Assembly: GCF_000220395.1 (NCBI RefSeq)
Contig: NW_004086237.1
Coordinates: 1-20,499 of the forward strand
From: Ichthyophthirius multifiliis
Taxonomy: Eukaryota; Ciliophora; Oligohymenophorea; Hymenostomatida
Reading direction: 5' to 3'
DNA: 20,499 nucleotides
The position numbers and the translations under genes are program-made. The first letter of the stretch is position 1. Every line of letters starts with the position of its first letter. Shown one piece after another: positions 1-13,046 of the stretch. Under the pieces are notes generated by a model. It was not told the origin of the DNA. It searched no databases and was given only the letters and a program-made list of their open reading frames with translations.

Positions 1-127
1 CATTGTTTTTATTTTTAATATTTCAAGTTATAAATTTAAATATTTTTAAAAATTTAATATTAATGAATAAAATATTAATAGATAAAACAAAATATAATTA
101 AAAATATTATCAACTATAAAATAAAAA

Positions 128-1609
128 ATGAATTTACAAAACTCACAAAGACAATACTAAATCCTACACTAAAATTATAATTCCATACTTCATACTAAAT
201 CGAAAACATGCCGTTAAAATCTAACAAATACAACTAACTCAAATTTAAACTAAGTAATGAAAAAAGCTAACCAAATCCTAAATAAATCAAAGAATAATTT
301 TTTATTTAAAAGATCACATAAAGAGTCATAAGAAATACACTGTCCATTAGATTCAATAATAACAACAGCAGATTCAATTGTAAATTATATTAAAAATATA
401 TTTAATAAATTGAAAAAAACAAAAAAAAATAAGAAAAAAACTACATAAAGAGAATTAAATAAAAACTCACCTTTTAAATCAGTACAATAAACCGAAATTG
501 TATAAGAAAATAAAAATTCTAGCAATTAATCAAAAAAATAATAAAATAAAATATAATAATAAAGTATTAATAATAATTTATGGCAAGAAATATTTTTTTT
601 TTACTAATTTCGATAATATAGTAAATATTAAATTTAATTAATAACAAAAAAATAAAATTATTTAAAATGAAAGAAATAATAATAACTGCATAAAGTCATT
701 ATCATAGACTTTTCAAAATATACAAAGTGAAGATAAAATAAAATAATTCACAAATTAATAAAATATAATCAATTCTATTTCTAACCATAACCGTAATAAA
801 AGTTCTGTAAATAATAATAGTTTAGATATATTTAAAAAAGAAGAAATTAAAAGTATAAAACTTAATTCATAATTTACTATAGAAAAATACGATGAGTTTA
901 TAAATATAGAATAATATTTAAAAAAATCATAAATAATTTAAAAAAATAAAATTAATAATAATAATTCAAAAAATGAACTTTCTTTGCATAAAAATAAATA
1001 TAATCAAAGTTAAATATAAAATAATAAAAATAATATGTTAAAAATAAAGAAATATAATAATAATTTAAAAAAAAATAATTAAGAGATGGATAATAATGAA
1101 AATCTAAATAAAAGTAATATTTTATATTAAAATAAAAATAACTAAGATAATAATAAAAGTAATAATATTAATAATAATAATAATAATAATATTAATAATA
1201 ATAATAATTTATATTATAATTTTTTAATTAAAAATTAATAAAAAAATAATATTAAGAATATATTTTAAAATTCTTTTTATTTTTATAGACCAGAATTTAA
1301 TTAAAATTAAATTTAATCAGTTATTAAAAAAATAATGACAAAAATAAATTAAAGATTGATACATTTTTGGTTAATTCGTAGATAGATAATACATCTATTA
1401 ATTAAATTAATTTTTTTATTAATTAGTAGAAAAAAATATTAAATTCCGAACAAAATAAATATTATGATCTTTATAAAAATACTATTGCTATAAATAATAT
1501 ACAAAATTAAAGTAATTTAACTATTAATTAAGAAAATAGATCTATTTCTATTCCTATATAAAATATCAAAAAAGAATCTAATAATTCATAAATTAAATAC
1601 TTATATTGA
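128..1609 (+). CDS. Asn/Gln/Lys-rich low-complexity protein, three exons, function unknown
   Basis: I do not recognise a family. Proposed exons are 128-563, 622-1319 and 1355-1609, joining into 1389 nt (462 residues) ending at TGA 1607-1609. The first intron (564-621) runs GTATTA to ATATAG; the second (1320-1354) has a less usual GTTATT donor and an AAG acceptor. Each frame is open only with TAA/TAG as Gln, and both junctions restore frame exactly. The N-terminal part (MNLQNSQRQYQILHQNYN) has mixed composition with Cys, His, Pro and Asp. The middle is rich in Asn, Gln, Lys and Ser, with Asn runs near 1160-1207. The tail (NRSISIPIQNIKKESNNSQ) is polar. I see no signal peptide, membrane helix or catalytic motif, so it is probably largely disordered. 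The start is the first ATG in a frame open into conserved-looking sequence. The second intron is the least certain part. Confidence 0.75.
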
Positions 1610-2002
1610 AAATATATATAATAAAAAACAATAATATTAATAATAAAAGTAAAAATACTATAAAAAATAATAATAAATTATAATTATTAGTTATTAATAT
1701 AAATTATAAATAGTATATATATATTATATATAGATATTTGTTTTTATTTTATTAAAAAAAATTTTTTGATAATTTTTTTTCTCTCATATATTATTTATAC
1801 ATTTATAAAAGAAAATATTTTTAAAAAATTTATGAAAGTATACAAAATATATATATATTTCTAATATTAACAAATAAAAATACATTAAAAAAACGTAATT
1901 AAATATATTATTACTTAAAATATTTTTTATTTCTAATTTAATATTTATTTAGTATTTTATAATCATATTTTTAGCCAAAAAAAGAAAATATAAACTAAAT
2001 TT
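1610..2002. other. AT-rich convergent spacer
   Basis: This separates the 3' ends of the Asn-rich gene (+) and the MGQCC gene (-). It is almost wholly A/T with short TA and poly-T runs. I see no gene or RNA in it; it presumably holds both 3' UTRs. Confidence 0.6.
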
Positions 2003-3053
2003 TCAATATTTTTTTTCTTTTTATTTACTTTTTAGATAATGCTTTCTTTAAACTTAACTTTTTTTTTATTTTTATTTTTAACTTCCAGCCTCAGATCCAG
2101 CCAAAGATTTTTCGTTTCTTTTTTTAATAATAGATTTTGGTCTATCTAAACTTAATTAAGACCCACTATTATTACTATCTTAATTTAAATTATTCATTTT
2201 AGGTGACAATTATATATTATTCTTAATATTTTTAGGAATAATATTATTTTTATTAATATATAGAGTTTAAGAAGTAGATATTTTTCATTTAATTAAAATT
2301 CTTTTTAATTTATTATATTATTTTCTTTTTTTACTATATATTTTTTTTTCTATTATTGGTATATTTTACTTTTACAGTAATTATTCAATTTATATAATTT
2401 ATAATTATTTTTATTATTCCTCCAATTATTTTTTATATTCTGCTTCTTTTTATTCTAATAAAATCTATTCTTCTTATAATTTTTATTATTAAATTTCCAT
2501 TTATTTTTATTCTTCTTAAATTTTGGCTAATTCTTCCTGGTTTTATTTGTTTCCCAAATTTAAAGCACTAAATTAAAAATTTTATAAATTAATTGATTAT
2601 CTTTTGATGTTTTCGCAAAAACTTTTATTTTATTTGTATTGATTTTGTGTTTATTCTATTTATTTTTGAATATTCTCTACTTATTAATAACAGTCTTATA
2701 TAATTATGTTTTATTTTGGTTATTCTATATCACTTGTATCTGTATATAGTCTAAGGAATATCTACATATAATTTTTTATTATAATAAAAAATTTAATAAT
2801 TTTATATTACATATTATTAATCGTATTATTTATCTAATTCTAATATATCTATATTTGATTAATGCATTTTTATTATAGAATTCTAATCTAATTTTGAGGA
2901 TTCATGTTAATTCCTGGAAGTCCCTTAACTTTATGATAATTATTAATCTATTTATAATTTATCCGAACATTATTAAATATCGTTAATATCTATTTCAGTT
3001 GATTATTGGGTCTTCTTTAAATCTTAATTAATTTGACCACAACATTATCCCAT
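2003..3053 (-). CDS. MGQCC N-terminal (probably acylated) coiled-coil protein, 3' end unresolved
   Basis: The family is not recognised. Exon 1 (3053-2811, 81 codons) starts MGQCCGQINQDLKKTQQS. Gly2 followed by Cys4-Cys5 is the usual pattern for N-myristoylation plus palmitoylation, so membrane-face anchoring is inferred. An intron (2762-2810, GTAATA to TAG, phase 0) leads to exon 2. Exon 2 holds DTSDIEQPKQNIIIQDCY and then a long Gln/Glu/Lys stretch with heptad-like spacing (EELAKIQEEQKQMEIQQQK), a likely coiled coil. In that frame a TGA lies at 2285-2287, yet the same frame continues with convincing coding sequence (GSQLSLDRPKSIIKK, EKSLAGSEAGS) to TGA 2003-2005. A 156-nt intron 2179-2334 (GTAAAA to AAG) would skip the TGA in frame and give about 281 residues, but it also removes codons that look real. 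The gene could instead stop at 2285. Confidence 0.7.
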
Positions 3054-3590
3054 AGATTAATATATTTATGTATGTATGTATTTATATAAATTAGTAAATC
3101 GTTTTTTTTTTTTATATATATATATCAATAAACAAATAAAATTTAATTATTTTATAAAGTAAATTTAATTATTATTATTTTTTTTATGTTTTTTTATTTT
3201 AAAATTTCTGTTTATTATTATTTAATAAATTATATTAATTTTAAATAATTACCATTTTTAAAAATTATAAATCAGATAAATTTTTTTAAAAAAAAATTAA
3301 AAAAAATATTATAATTTTTTATTTTTTTTAATTCATTTAAAAAAATATAATATATAATATAAATACATATAAAAAAAAATTATTAAAATTTGTTTTTTAG
3401 TTTAAATATTTTTCTTTAAAAAATAATAATAAATGAAATTAATTAAACTAAAAAAAAAAATCAAAAAAATCAAAAAAAAAAAAAAATCAAAATTTTTATT
3501 AATATTTTATCATCATCAAATAAATAAACTTATATTTAGTTTTTTTAAAAAACTCCTTTGTTTCTTATTTATTTATATTTCTTATCCTAA
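3054..3590. other. AT-rich spacer upstream of MGQCC gene
   Basis: Tandem minus-strand genes flank it, so it should contain the promoter of the MGQCC gene and the 3' UTR of the next gene. It shows poly-T near 3102-3114, a TA run next to that, and A-rich blocks with TC interruptions around 3449-3490. I see no coding frame with believable composition and no RNA gene. Confidence 0.55.
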
Positions 3591-4502
3591 TCATTTATTT
3601 TATTTTTAAATATTATTCAAAAACTTATCTATAACATATTAAAGATCTAAAGGGTGTAACAAATCGCATTTTAAATTAAATTTTTAAAAATAATGGACAT
3701 TATTCATAATATAAGCAGTCAACTCTACAAGTTAAAATGTAGTTTATTCATCTAATTTATCAGTATTTTCAATACTCTATTAAAAAAAAAAAAAAAGAAA
3801 GAAAAAATATATATAAATGAAAACATAATAACAAAAAATTACATTTATTTTTTATAAAAGTTATTTATACTTATCAAACTATTCTTTTTAGAATTTTACA
3901 TCAGTAAACAATTCGTCAGATTTAATATCTAAAAGAAGCGATTTTACCCTCATAGTGATTAATGAGCAATCCTAATTAGATAAATTGATATATTTATCAT
4001 AATTATTAAAAATTTTCTAAAAAGAATAATTTTCAATATTTTTGAAAATATCAAATGAATTTTTAGAATGAAAATCATCATTTTAATCATTTAAATAATT
4101 AAGATTTTATGACTAATTTTATTATTAAGGCACTTAAAATTATTAAGATTTTTCTTTATTTTCGAAATATTTACTTAAGTATATTTTTTTATACTATTTT
4201 CTTCTTTTTCGTATATTTCGAATTATTTTTATACACTATTTTTGCTATTATAATAATTTTCCTCTATTTCAATTATTGCCTGATCTAAGTTTTCAATATT
4301 TTATAAATTATTTTAGCTTAATAAATCAGTGGCAATTAAGTTATTTTCACTCATTAATTTTTCTAATAAATTAAATTAGTCATTTCTGAACTCTTCTAAT
4401 GAAGCTTCATCTAATTCATATTCTATATCATTAATTTAAGGATTTTATTCAATTATTTCTTAAATTCCCTTTTATAGTAATTATTCCTTACTTTAAAATC
4501 CT

Positions 4503-4533
<31 letters not shown>

Positions 4534-5426
4534 ATTATTATATTTTTTTAAATAAATACCCTTTATTTTGCAATTTACGAGTCTTTATATAATTGTTTCT
4601 TTAATATCTTTTATGTCAAAAGCTTCACTTTTTTTCAATGATTCTTCCCATTTTTAATATTCTTCATGAGAACAATTAGAATTTCTTAATTAATTCCATT
4701 TCTTTTTAAAAGTAATTTATTTATCAATAAGCTTTTTATTTCCTGCAGATAATATATTCCTTATAATAGTTAGACTATTGGGATCTTTTTAAGTTTATTA
4801 TAATATTTCTTAAAAGCACTTTTTTTGTTAATTTTTTTTTTTGTTAATTTAAAATATAAAATGCAATTTTCTACCATATTTATATTTAAAGGAGGAACAT
4901 ATATGATTTTTCTACTATCATTTTTGTAATTATTAGCACTTATTTGTGTCTCTTCTTAAGGCATTTTTTACTCTTCGACTTTTTTCTTTTTTATAAAAAT
5001 TCTAGTTTGCTCATTGTTCATTTGGTCAGAATCAGAATCTGATTAAAGAATTTTTTTAGATTTTTTCTCTTTGTTTTTTTTGAGTTTTTTCAGCATGTTT
5101 TTTTCATTTTCTTCATCCTCTTCATCTTCAATATCTTTCTTTTTTATTATATATATTTTTTTTAATTAATTTTGAAAATAAATTTTTTATTATTTGAAAA
5201 ATTTATATATTATTATTATTTTTTTTTAAAAAAAGCTTTCATTCATTTTAATCTTTTTATTGGGAAATTAAAAAATTATTTTATTTGATTAAAGTGCTTT
5301 TTATATGTTTTTTCTGTATGTATGTATTTTGATTATTTATATAAAATTTAAATAAATGACTTTACTAGACTTTTCTGTAAAAAAACTAGTCTTTTGTTGA
5401 ATTTGTTTTTTTGGAATTTTACTCAT
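3591..5426 (-). CDS. Unrecognised charged protein, five exons, acidic N-terminal region
   Basis: Proposed exons on the minus strand are 5426-4875, 4818-4560, 4500-4195, 4132-3900 and 3776-3591, totalling 1536 nt (511 residues) with TGA at 3591-3593. The introns are 56, 59, 62 and 123 nt, all GTA donors with TAG or AAG acceptors, and all four junctions keep frame. The start MSKIPKKQIQQKTSFFTEKS contains a QKTSFF element that loosely resembles a PCNA-interacting peptide but lacks the canonical spacing. Next come an acidic block (DIEDEEDEENEK) and a SDSDSD run; IYVPPLNINM; a basic, aromatic stretch (FKKKWNQLRNSNCSHEEYQK); Glu-rich helices (ELDEASLEEF); and a helical C-terminus (CDLLHPLDLQYVIDKFLNN). 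I see no membrane segment. The composition suggests a nuclear protein, as inference only. The AT-rich stretch at about 5150-5360 translates poorly and may be an additional in-frame intron. Confidence 0.75.
4501..4526. repeat. TA dinucleotide tract inside an intron
   Basis: About 13 uninterrupted TA units lie at the acceptor end of the second intron of the gene at 3591-5426, on the minus strand just before its TAG. Such tracts are likely to vary in length between strains. Confidence 0.8.
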
Positions 5427-6327
5427 TTTTTTTTAAAAGAATTTATTTTCTTTTTTTATATTTTGTTTATTTTTAATTATTTTTTTTTTTAATTTTTATA
5501 AATATTTTAATTAATTTAAAATTAAATATAAAAAAATATTTAGAAAATAAATATATAAAAAATTATTTATATATAAAAATATCTATAAAATATAAATAAT
5601 TTTATTTAAATATCTGAATTTTTTATCTTATATTTATTTTATAGTTTTCATATAGGTTATTTTACATTTTTTTTTTTATATTTAAAAAATTTAAAAAGAA
5701 TATATTATTTTTAAAGAATATTATATATATAATTAAATAAAGAAATAAATAATAATAAAAATATTTGAATATTATTTATTTAGTTTTATATTTTAATATT
5801 AAAATTTTATTTAAAAAATTTAATATAATATTCATTATTATAAAATAAATAAAAAAAGAAATTATGATAAAATAATTTTATTAATAAATGATAATTTGTA
5901 ATATAAAATCATTTTATTATTAAATTTAAATTACATAAATATTTAAATAATTTTATTTAATATAATCTGTTTTTTAATTAAATTAATTAATTTTTTTTTT
6001 TTTGCAATTTATTTATTTAAACAAATAATAAAAAAGAATCAATTAATTACCTTTATTGAAAATTTTATTATTATAACAAGTTTAAAATTAAAAATATTTC
6101 TATGAATTCATGTATATATTATCCCTTAAAAATAAAAGAGAATAAATTATGTTTTTATTTAATCCAAAAAAATATTTTTTATCAAATATTCATTTATCGT
6201 TATATTTTTTTTTCTTTTTTATTCAAAGAAAATATTAATAGACTAAAAAACAAACAAAATTATATATAAATATAAAAAAAAAATTACAAAAAAAAATATT
6301 CTTTCGTTTTTTTTTTTTTTTGATAAA
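5427..6327. other. Divergent intergenic region
   Basis: This lies between the starts of the charged-protein gene (-) and the NDR kinase gene (+), so it should hold both promoters and 5' UTRs. It is almost entirely A/T, with homopolymer T runs near 5991-6003 and 6307-6321. I see no gene, RNA or clear motif. Confidence 0.55.
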
Positions 6328-9127
<2,800 letters not shown>

Positions 9128-9801
9128 AAATTTTTGAATTTTTTATATATTATAATTTGATAATAAATAACATTTTTCTTCTTTTAAATAAAAAAATCAT
9201 TTATTATATATATTATTTGTTAAAATTTTTTGCTTTTTCTTTATCTTTTAATTTATATAAATAAATTGTTTAAAAGTATATTATAATTTTTAATAAATTA
9301 AAAGTAATTATTTTTAAGAATATTAGATAATTATATTATTTATTAATATTTTTTTTTATTATTATGTTTATAAAATTTAATGTATTTTTTCTATTTTTAA
9401 CTTTTATTTAATTATTTAAATATAAAATTTATAAATATATATGAAAATTTTTATTAAATATTTATATTTATTATATTATCTTTAAATTTATTAATCTTAA
9501 CTTATTAAAGTAAATTTTTTTTAGTGAACTTTTATAAGTTAAAAATACTATATTTTTTAAAGAATTTATTTAAAAATTTAAATTCAGTAAACCATTTAAG
9601 TAGTTATTTAAAAATAAAAATATTATTAAATATTTTATTTTTACTCCATAAAAAATAAAGTAAAAATTAATTTTGTCAAAATTAAATAAGGATCAATTTT
9701 ATTAAATAACAAAAAAATAAAAAAATAATTAATATTTATTTAAAGATATATAATAATTTATTTACAAAAAAAAAATAAAAAAAAAAAAAAAAAAATTAAA
9801 A
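9128..9801. other. Spacer between kinase and L12 genes, ending in a poly-A run
   Basis: This A/T-rich region holds the kinase 3' UTR and the promoter of the L12 gene. A near-pure A run (about 9766-9795, interrupted by single T) directly precedes the L12 ATG; A-rich leaders are common before ciliate starts. I see no gene in it. Confidence 0.6.
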
Positions 9802-10591
9802 ATGCCTCCTAAAGTTGATCCCAACGAAGTTAGATTCAGTAATAAAAAAAAAAGAAGAAGCTACATATATTAATACTGAATAATTAAAAAAAAAAAAAAA
9901 AAGTTAACATTAAAGTTTTCGGTGGTGAACCTGGTCCTGCATCTACATTGGCACCTAAACTTGGTCCTCTTGGTTTGGTATAACAATCAAATTTAATATT
10001 CTTATATATAAAATAAATAAATATATATATAATATGATAATATTTTTTTATAAAATTTGGGATAAAAATATTAAACATTTTTTTTGTTATTTATAAAATA
10101 AAAAAGAACGCAAAAAAAGTTGGTGAAGATATTATTAAAGCTTGTAACGATCATAAAGGTATTAGAGTTATGGTTTCATTAAAATGCTAAAATAGAGCTG
10201 CTGAAGTTACAATTTTAAATACATCTTCTGCTTTACTTATAAAGGAACTCGGAAAACATGTAAGAGATAGAAAGAAAGTTAAAAATGGTATAAAAAAATA
10301 TATTTTATATAATTATAATATTTATATTAATAATAGTTAAACACAACGGCGACCTTTCATTAGAATAAATAAAAAAAGTTGCAAAAATTATGGAAGCTGA
10401 TAATAAATCGTTCGCAAAAACATTCGCAGGAACAGTAAAATCTATTCTAGGAACTGCGTAATATTATATATATATATATAACATATATCTATTTTTTTTA
10501 TATATATAGTTAATCTATTGGTGTTACAGTCAACAAATAACATCCCAAGAAAATTATTGAAGCTATTAACAAGGGTGAAATTAATGTTTGA
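9802..10591 (+). CDS. RPL12: 60S ribosomal protein L12 (uL11)
   Basis: Five exons (9802-9838, 9904-9977, 10107-10287, 10337-10457, 10510-10591) join into 495 nt, 164 residues, close to the usual 165. The start MPPKVDPNEV is the family N-terminus, including the Pro-Pro-Lys that is a methylation target in other eukaryotes. It then reads GGEPGPASTLAPKLGPLGL, NAKKVGEDI, VRDRKKVK, KSFAKTFAGTVKSILGTAQSIG and the C-terminal HPKKIIEAINKGEINV. L12 binds 28S rRNA at the base of the P stalk in the GTPase-associated centre, where elongation factors dock. Introns are 65, 129, 49 and 52 nt, all with GTA donors. Several TAA codons fall at conserved Gln positions (for example in SLKCQNRAAEV and TAQSIG), giving independent evidence for the reassigned code. 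Confidence 0.97.
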
Positions 10592-11123
10592 ATTTGATTA
10601 CTATTATTTTTTAAAAAAGAAATATTGGATTTAATGTTATTTTATTTTATTGTATTATTTTTATTATATTTCTATTAAAAAAAATAATAAAATATAATTA
10701 TTTAAACATATGTAAATTTTTCATTATTACATTATTTTTATTTAACAAAGTTTTTTTTTTTTTTTTTTTAAATATTAAAATTTTCTATTTAATATTTTAT
10801 AAATAATTATTTGTAAATATTTATCTCATTAAATTCTAATATTTAAAAATATTAATTATTTTTTATTTAAACATAAACAAAATTTTTATGTTTCATATTA
10901 TTATTATTATAAGTTTTGATCTTTGAAAATTATAAAAAACATTGGATTGAAAAGTATTTTAAATATAAACTATATATAAAATATAACTATGTATATTTAT
11001 TTAACAATAAATATATATATATATATATGTTTTTTTTAATAAAAAATGCAAACCTTAGAAAAAAATAATTATTTATATTTAATTATATATAAAATATAAA
11101 AAAATATAAATACATTTTATTAT
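10592..11123. other. Convergent spacer between L12 and BI-1 genes
   Basis: This holds the 3' UTRs of two convergent genes. There is a poly-T run near 10751-10769 and a TA run near 11011-11028. I see no coding frame or RNA gene. Confidence 0.6.
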
Positions 11124-11993
11124 TCATTCAGCTTTTTTTTTAATTCTTTACATAACAAATTATTTAAGTAATCCATTAATTTTAATAATGAGTTCAATAA
11201 TATCTGGAAAAACCGTAACCGAGCTAATAACGGTATCTCTTTCATAAAAGAATTAATCTAGAATTTTAGTTTATGATTCAAAAACAAGTAAATGAGCATA
11301 TATAATAGCCAAAGTAAGTATAACAAGTAATTTTAAATAATTAATATTTTGAAAAAGAAGATACATTTAATAAACTATAAAAGTACTTATACATATAAAA
11401 AAAATATTTCCTTAGAGATATAATTAACTATTATGTGACATAATAACATAACAAACTAACGAAAAATAAAGTCCTCCTAAAAGCGCTAGAATATAAAAAG
11501 CTAACCCTTCTCCATATAAATTGTAAATAAAGCAATATAAAATTGATAAAAAAAATGTATAAGCGAATAAAATTAAAGCATTAATAGGACATGAACTGAC
11601 TCTTGGTCTCAAGAAATAACTAGTAAATATCAAAAGTATAAATAAAGGCAGAGTTACACATAATATCCATATACTTTATTCAAAATAATTTAAAACATCT
11701 GGAAAATAATTAACTAATACAGTTATAAATAAATATACGAAAATTACCTAAAATAATAATATTAAATATAACATTAATAAATATCTCAAATAAGGCCCAT
11801 AGTCTTCTTCAATATAATTATTGTTGTCTAAGGCAATTTTCTGTTTTATTTTGCGGGGAACGGGTCTTGAATGATAGGGTTCTTAGAATACGTCTTCATT
11901 CATTACACGTCTATCTTTATCTTAGTTGTAGATAGAATATAATTTTGATATATCTTCCTCATTTTCAAATTTACTGAATTCTAAACTAAACAT
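11124..11993 (-). CDS. Bax inhibitor-1 / TMBIM (LFG) family multi-pass membrane protein
   Basis: A single exon of 289 residues, ATG at 11993-11991 and TGA at 11126-11124. A soluble N-terminus (about 1-65, with DKDRRVMNEDVF and PVPRKIKQK) precedes six clear hydrophobic helices at roughly 70-97, 107-128, 138-160, 163-186, 194-214 and 217-237, and a short C-terminal hydrophobic stretch near 261-275. The pattern YGPYLRYLLMLYLILLFQV and the end (LLVFESQTK, then FPDIIELIIKI) fit the TMBIM fold. These proteins sit in ER, Golgi or other endomembranes and act as pH-sensitive calcium leak channels that counter cell death. The conserved Asp pair is represented here by Glu239 (FES-Q where the family has an FDTQ-type motif) and Asp264. 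Unlike most neighbours it has no intron. The family call is firm; the subfamily is not assigned. Confidence 0.92.
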
Positions 11994-12289
11994 ATATTTA
12001 TTTTGGTTTTTTTTATTTTATTTTTTTAAGAAAACGTAAGTATATGTTTTTTTTTTATTTTGTTATAGTTATTTTTTTTTTATTAATATTTATATTTTAA
12101 ATAAAAATATATTATTAATATTTTTTTTTTTTTATTTTTAAAAATAAAATATTAATTTTATAAAAAAATAAAGAAAAAATATTTATAATATAAAAAGTAT
12201 AAACATTAATTAAATATATACAACAAAAAAAACAAAAAAGATATATCAATTTCTAATATAAAAAAATATTATAAAAACAAATAATAATA

Positions 12290-13046
12290 ATGGTATTACA
12301 ATTATTAGGACCAGTAGGAAATATTCACACTAATCTGGCATTAGTAACCGCTGAGTTTTGTAACGTACCTATAAATCATGTATATGTAGAATACAAAGAA
12401 GCTATGGGGAAAGAATTCATGAAGAAATATCCAATAGGAATCGTCCCAATATTAATAACAGAAGAAAAGGATACAATATATACTATAACTGCGATAATAA
12501 AATATATAGTAAGAGCTAGTTAAAAATTATAAGGAAAAAACGGTTTAGAAGAAACTAAAATAGACTAGTTTTTTGATATGGCGATTAATAGTTTATACAG
12601 CGCAGTTACTGATGTTACTAATAGTATTTACGGATATAAGGCTTATGATGAGAATACAGTAAAAAATGGAAAGAAATAATTCGAAAAGTATTTGAAGTTT
12701 TTTAATGATTAATTAAAAATTGATGTTTTTTTGGTTGGATAAAAATTAAGTATTGCAGATATTGCTTTAGCAGGAGTTCTTCATTTTGCATTTAGAGTAG
12801 CTTTTGAAGAAAAAATCAGATTAGATAATCCACATTGTTTAAGGCATGTTAGATATATTAGCACACTTTAACCTTTTAGCAAATATTTCGGAAGATTTAA
12901 TACTGTTTAAAAAGAATGGGAAGCTTTTAAAAAAGAAGGTAATTTTTATTAATTTATTTGTATTATAGTTTTTTTAATTTTTTTTAAAAGGTTAAGTGAA
13001 AAATGATAACAATAAAAAAGAAGAATAAGAATAAAAATAAAAATGA
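12290..13046 (+). CDS. eEF1B-gamma-like GST-fold protein lacking the C-terminal EF1G domain
   Basis: Two exons (12290-12938 and 12991-13046; intron 52 nt, GTAATT to AAG) encode 234 residues. Residues about 1-77 form a thioredoxin-fold GST N-domain, with YPIGIVPIL containing the cis-proline (Pro53), then a helical GST C-domain with LSIADIALAGVLHFAF (the N-capping SxAD motif). The sequence resembles the N-terminal half of elongation factor 1 gamma, the scaffold of the eEF1B nucleotide-exchange complex. Full eEF1G proteins are about 400 residues and carry a conserved C-terminal domain after a Lys-rich linker. Here the protein ends in QVKNDNNKKEEQEQKQK and TGA at 13044-13046, and no such domain follows in the next kilobase. 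It may be a stand-alone paralogue, a GST-like complex subunit or a divergent glutathione transferase. The start is the first ATG, with family-like sequence immediately after it. Confidence 0.9.

Noticed and set aside
120-480. Minus-strand frame in 1-540 with GTGAGT-like donors and residues such as IESAVVIIESNGQC
   Set aside because: It is the antisense of the plus-strand gene. With TAA as Gln, the reverse complement is TTA (Leu), so antisense frames look open and hydrophobic. The plus frame from 128 joins by intron to downstream exons, and the donors on minus (GTG) do not match the GTA/GTT donors used elsewhere.
3640-3780. GC-richer patch in a very AT-rich area, first suspected to be a tRNA or structured RNA
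   Set aside because: On the minus strand it reads as the last exon of the gene at 3591-5426 (ending in KCDLLHPLDLQYVIDKFLNN), with a matching intron. No cloverleaf arms were found.
9884-10078. Minus-strand ATG-to-TGA frame across L12 exon 2 and its intron
   Set aside because: It is antisense to a firmly identified ribosomal protein gene and consists mainly of reverse-complemented intron.
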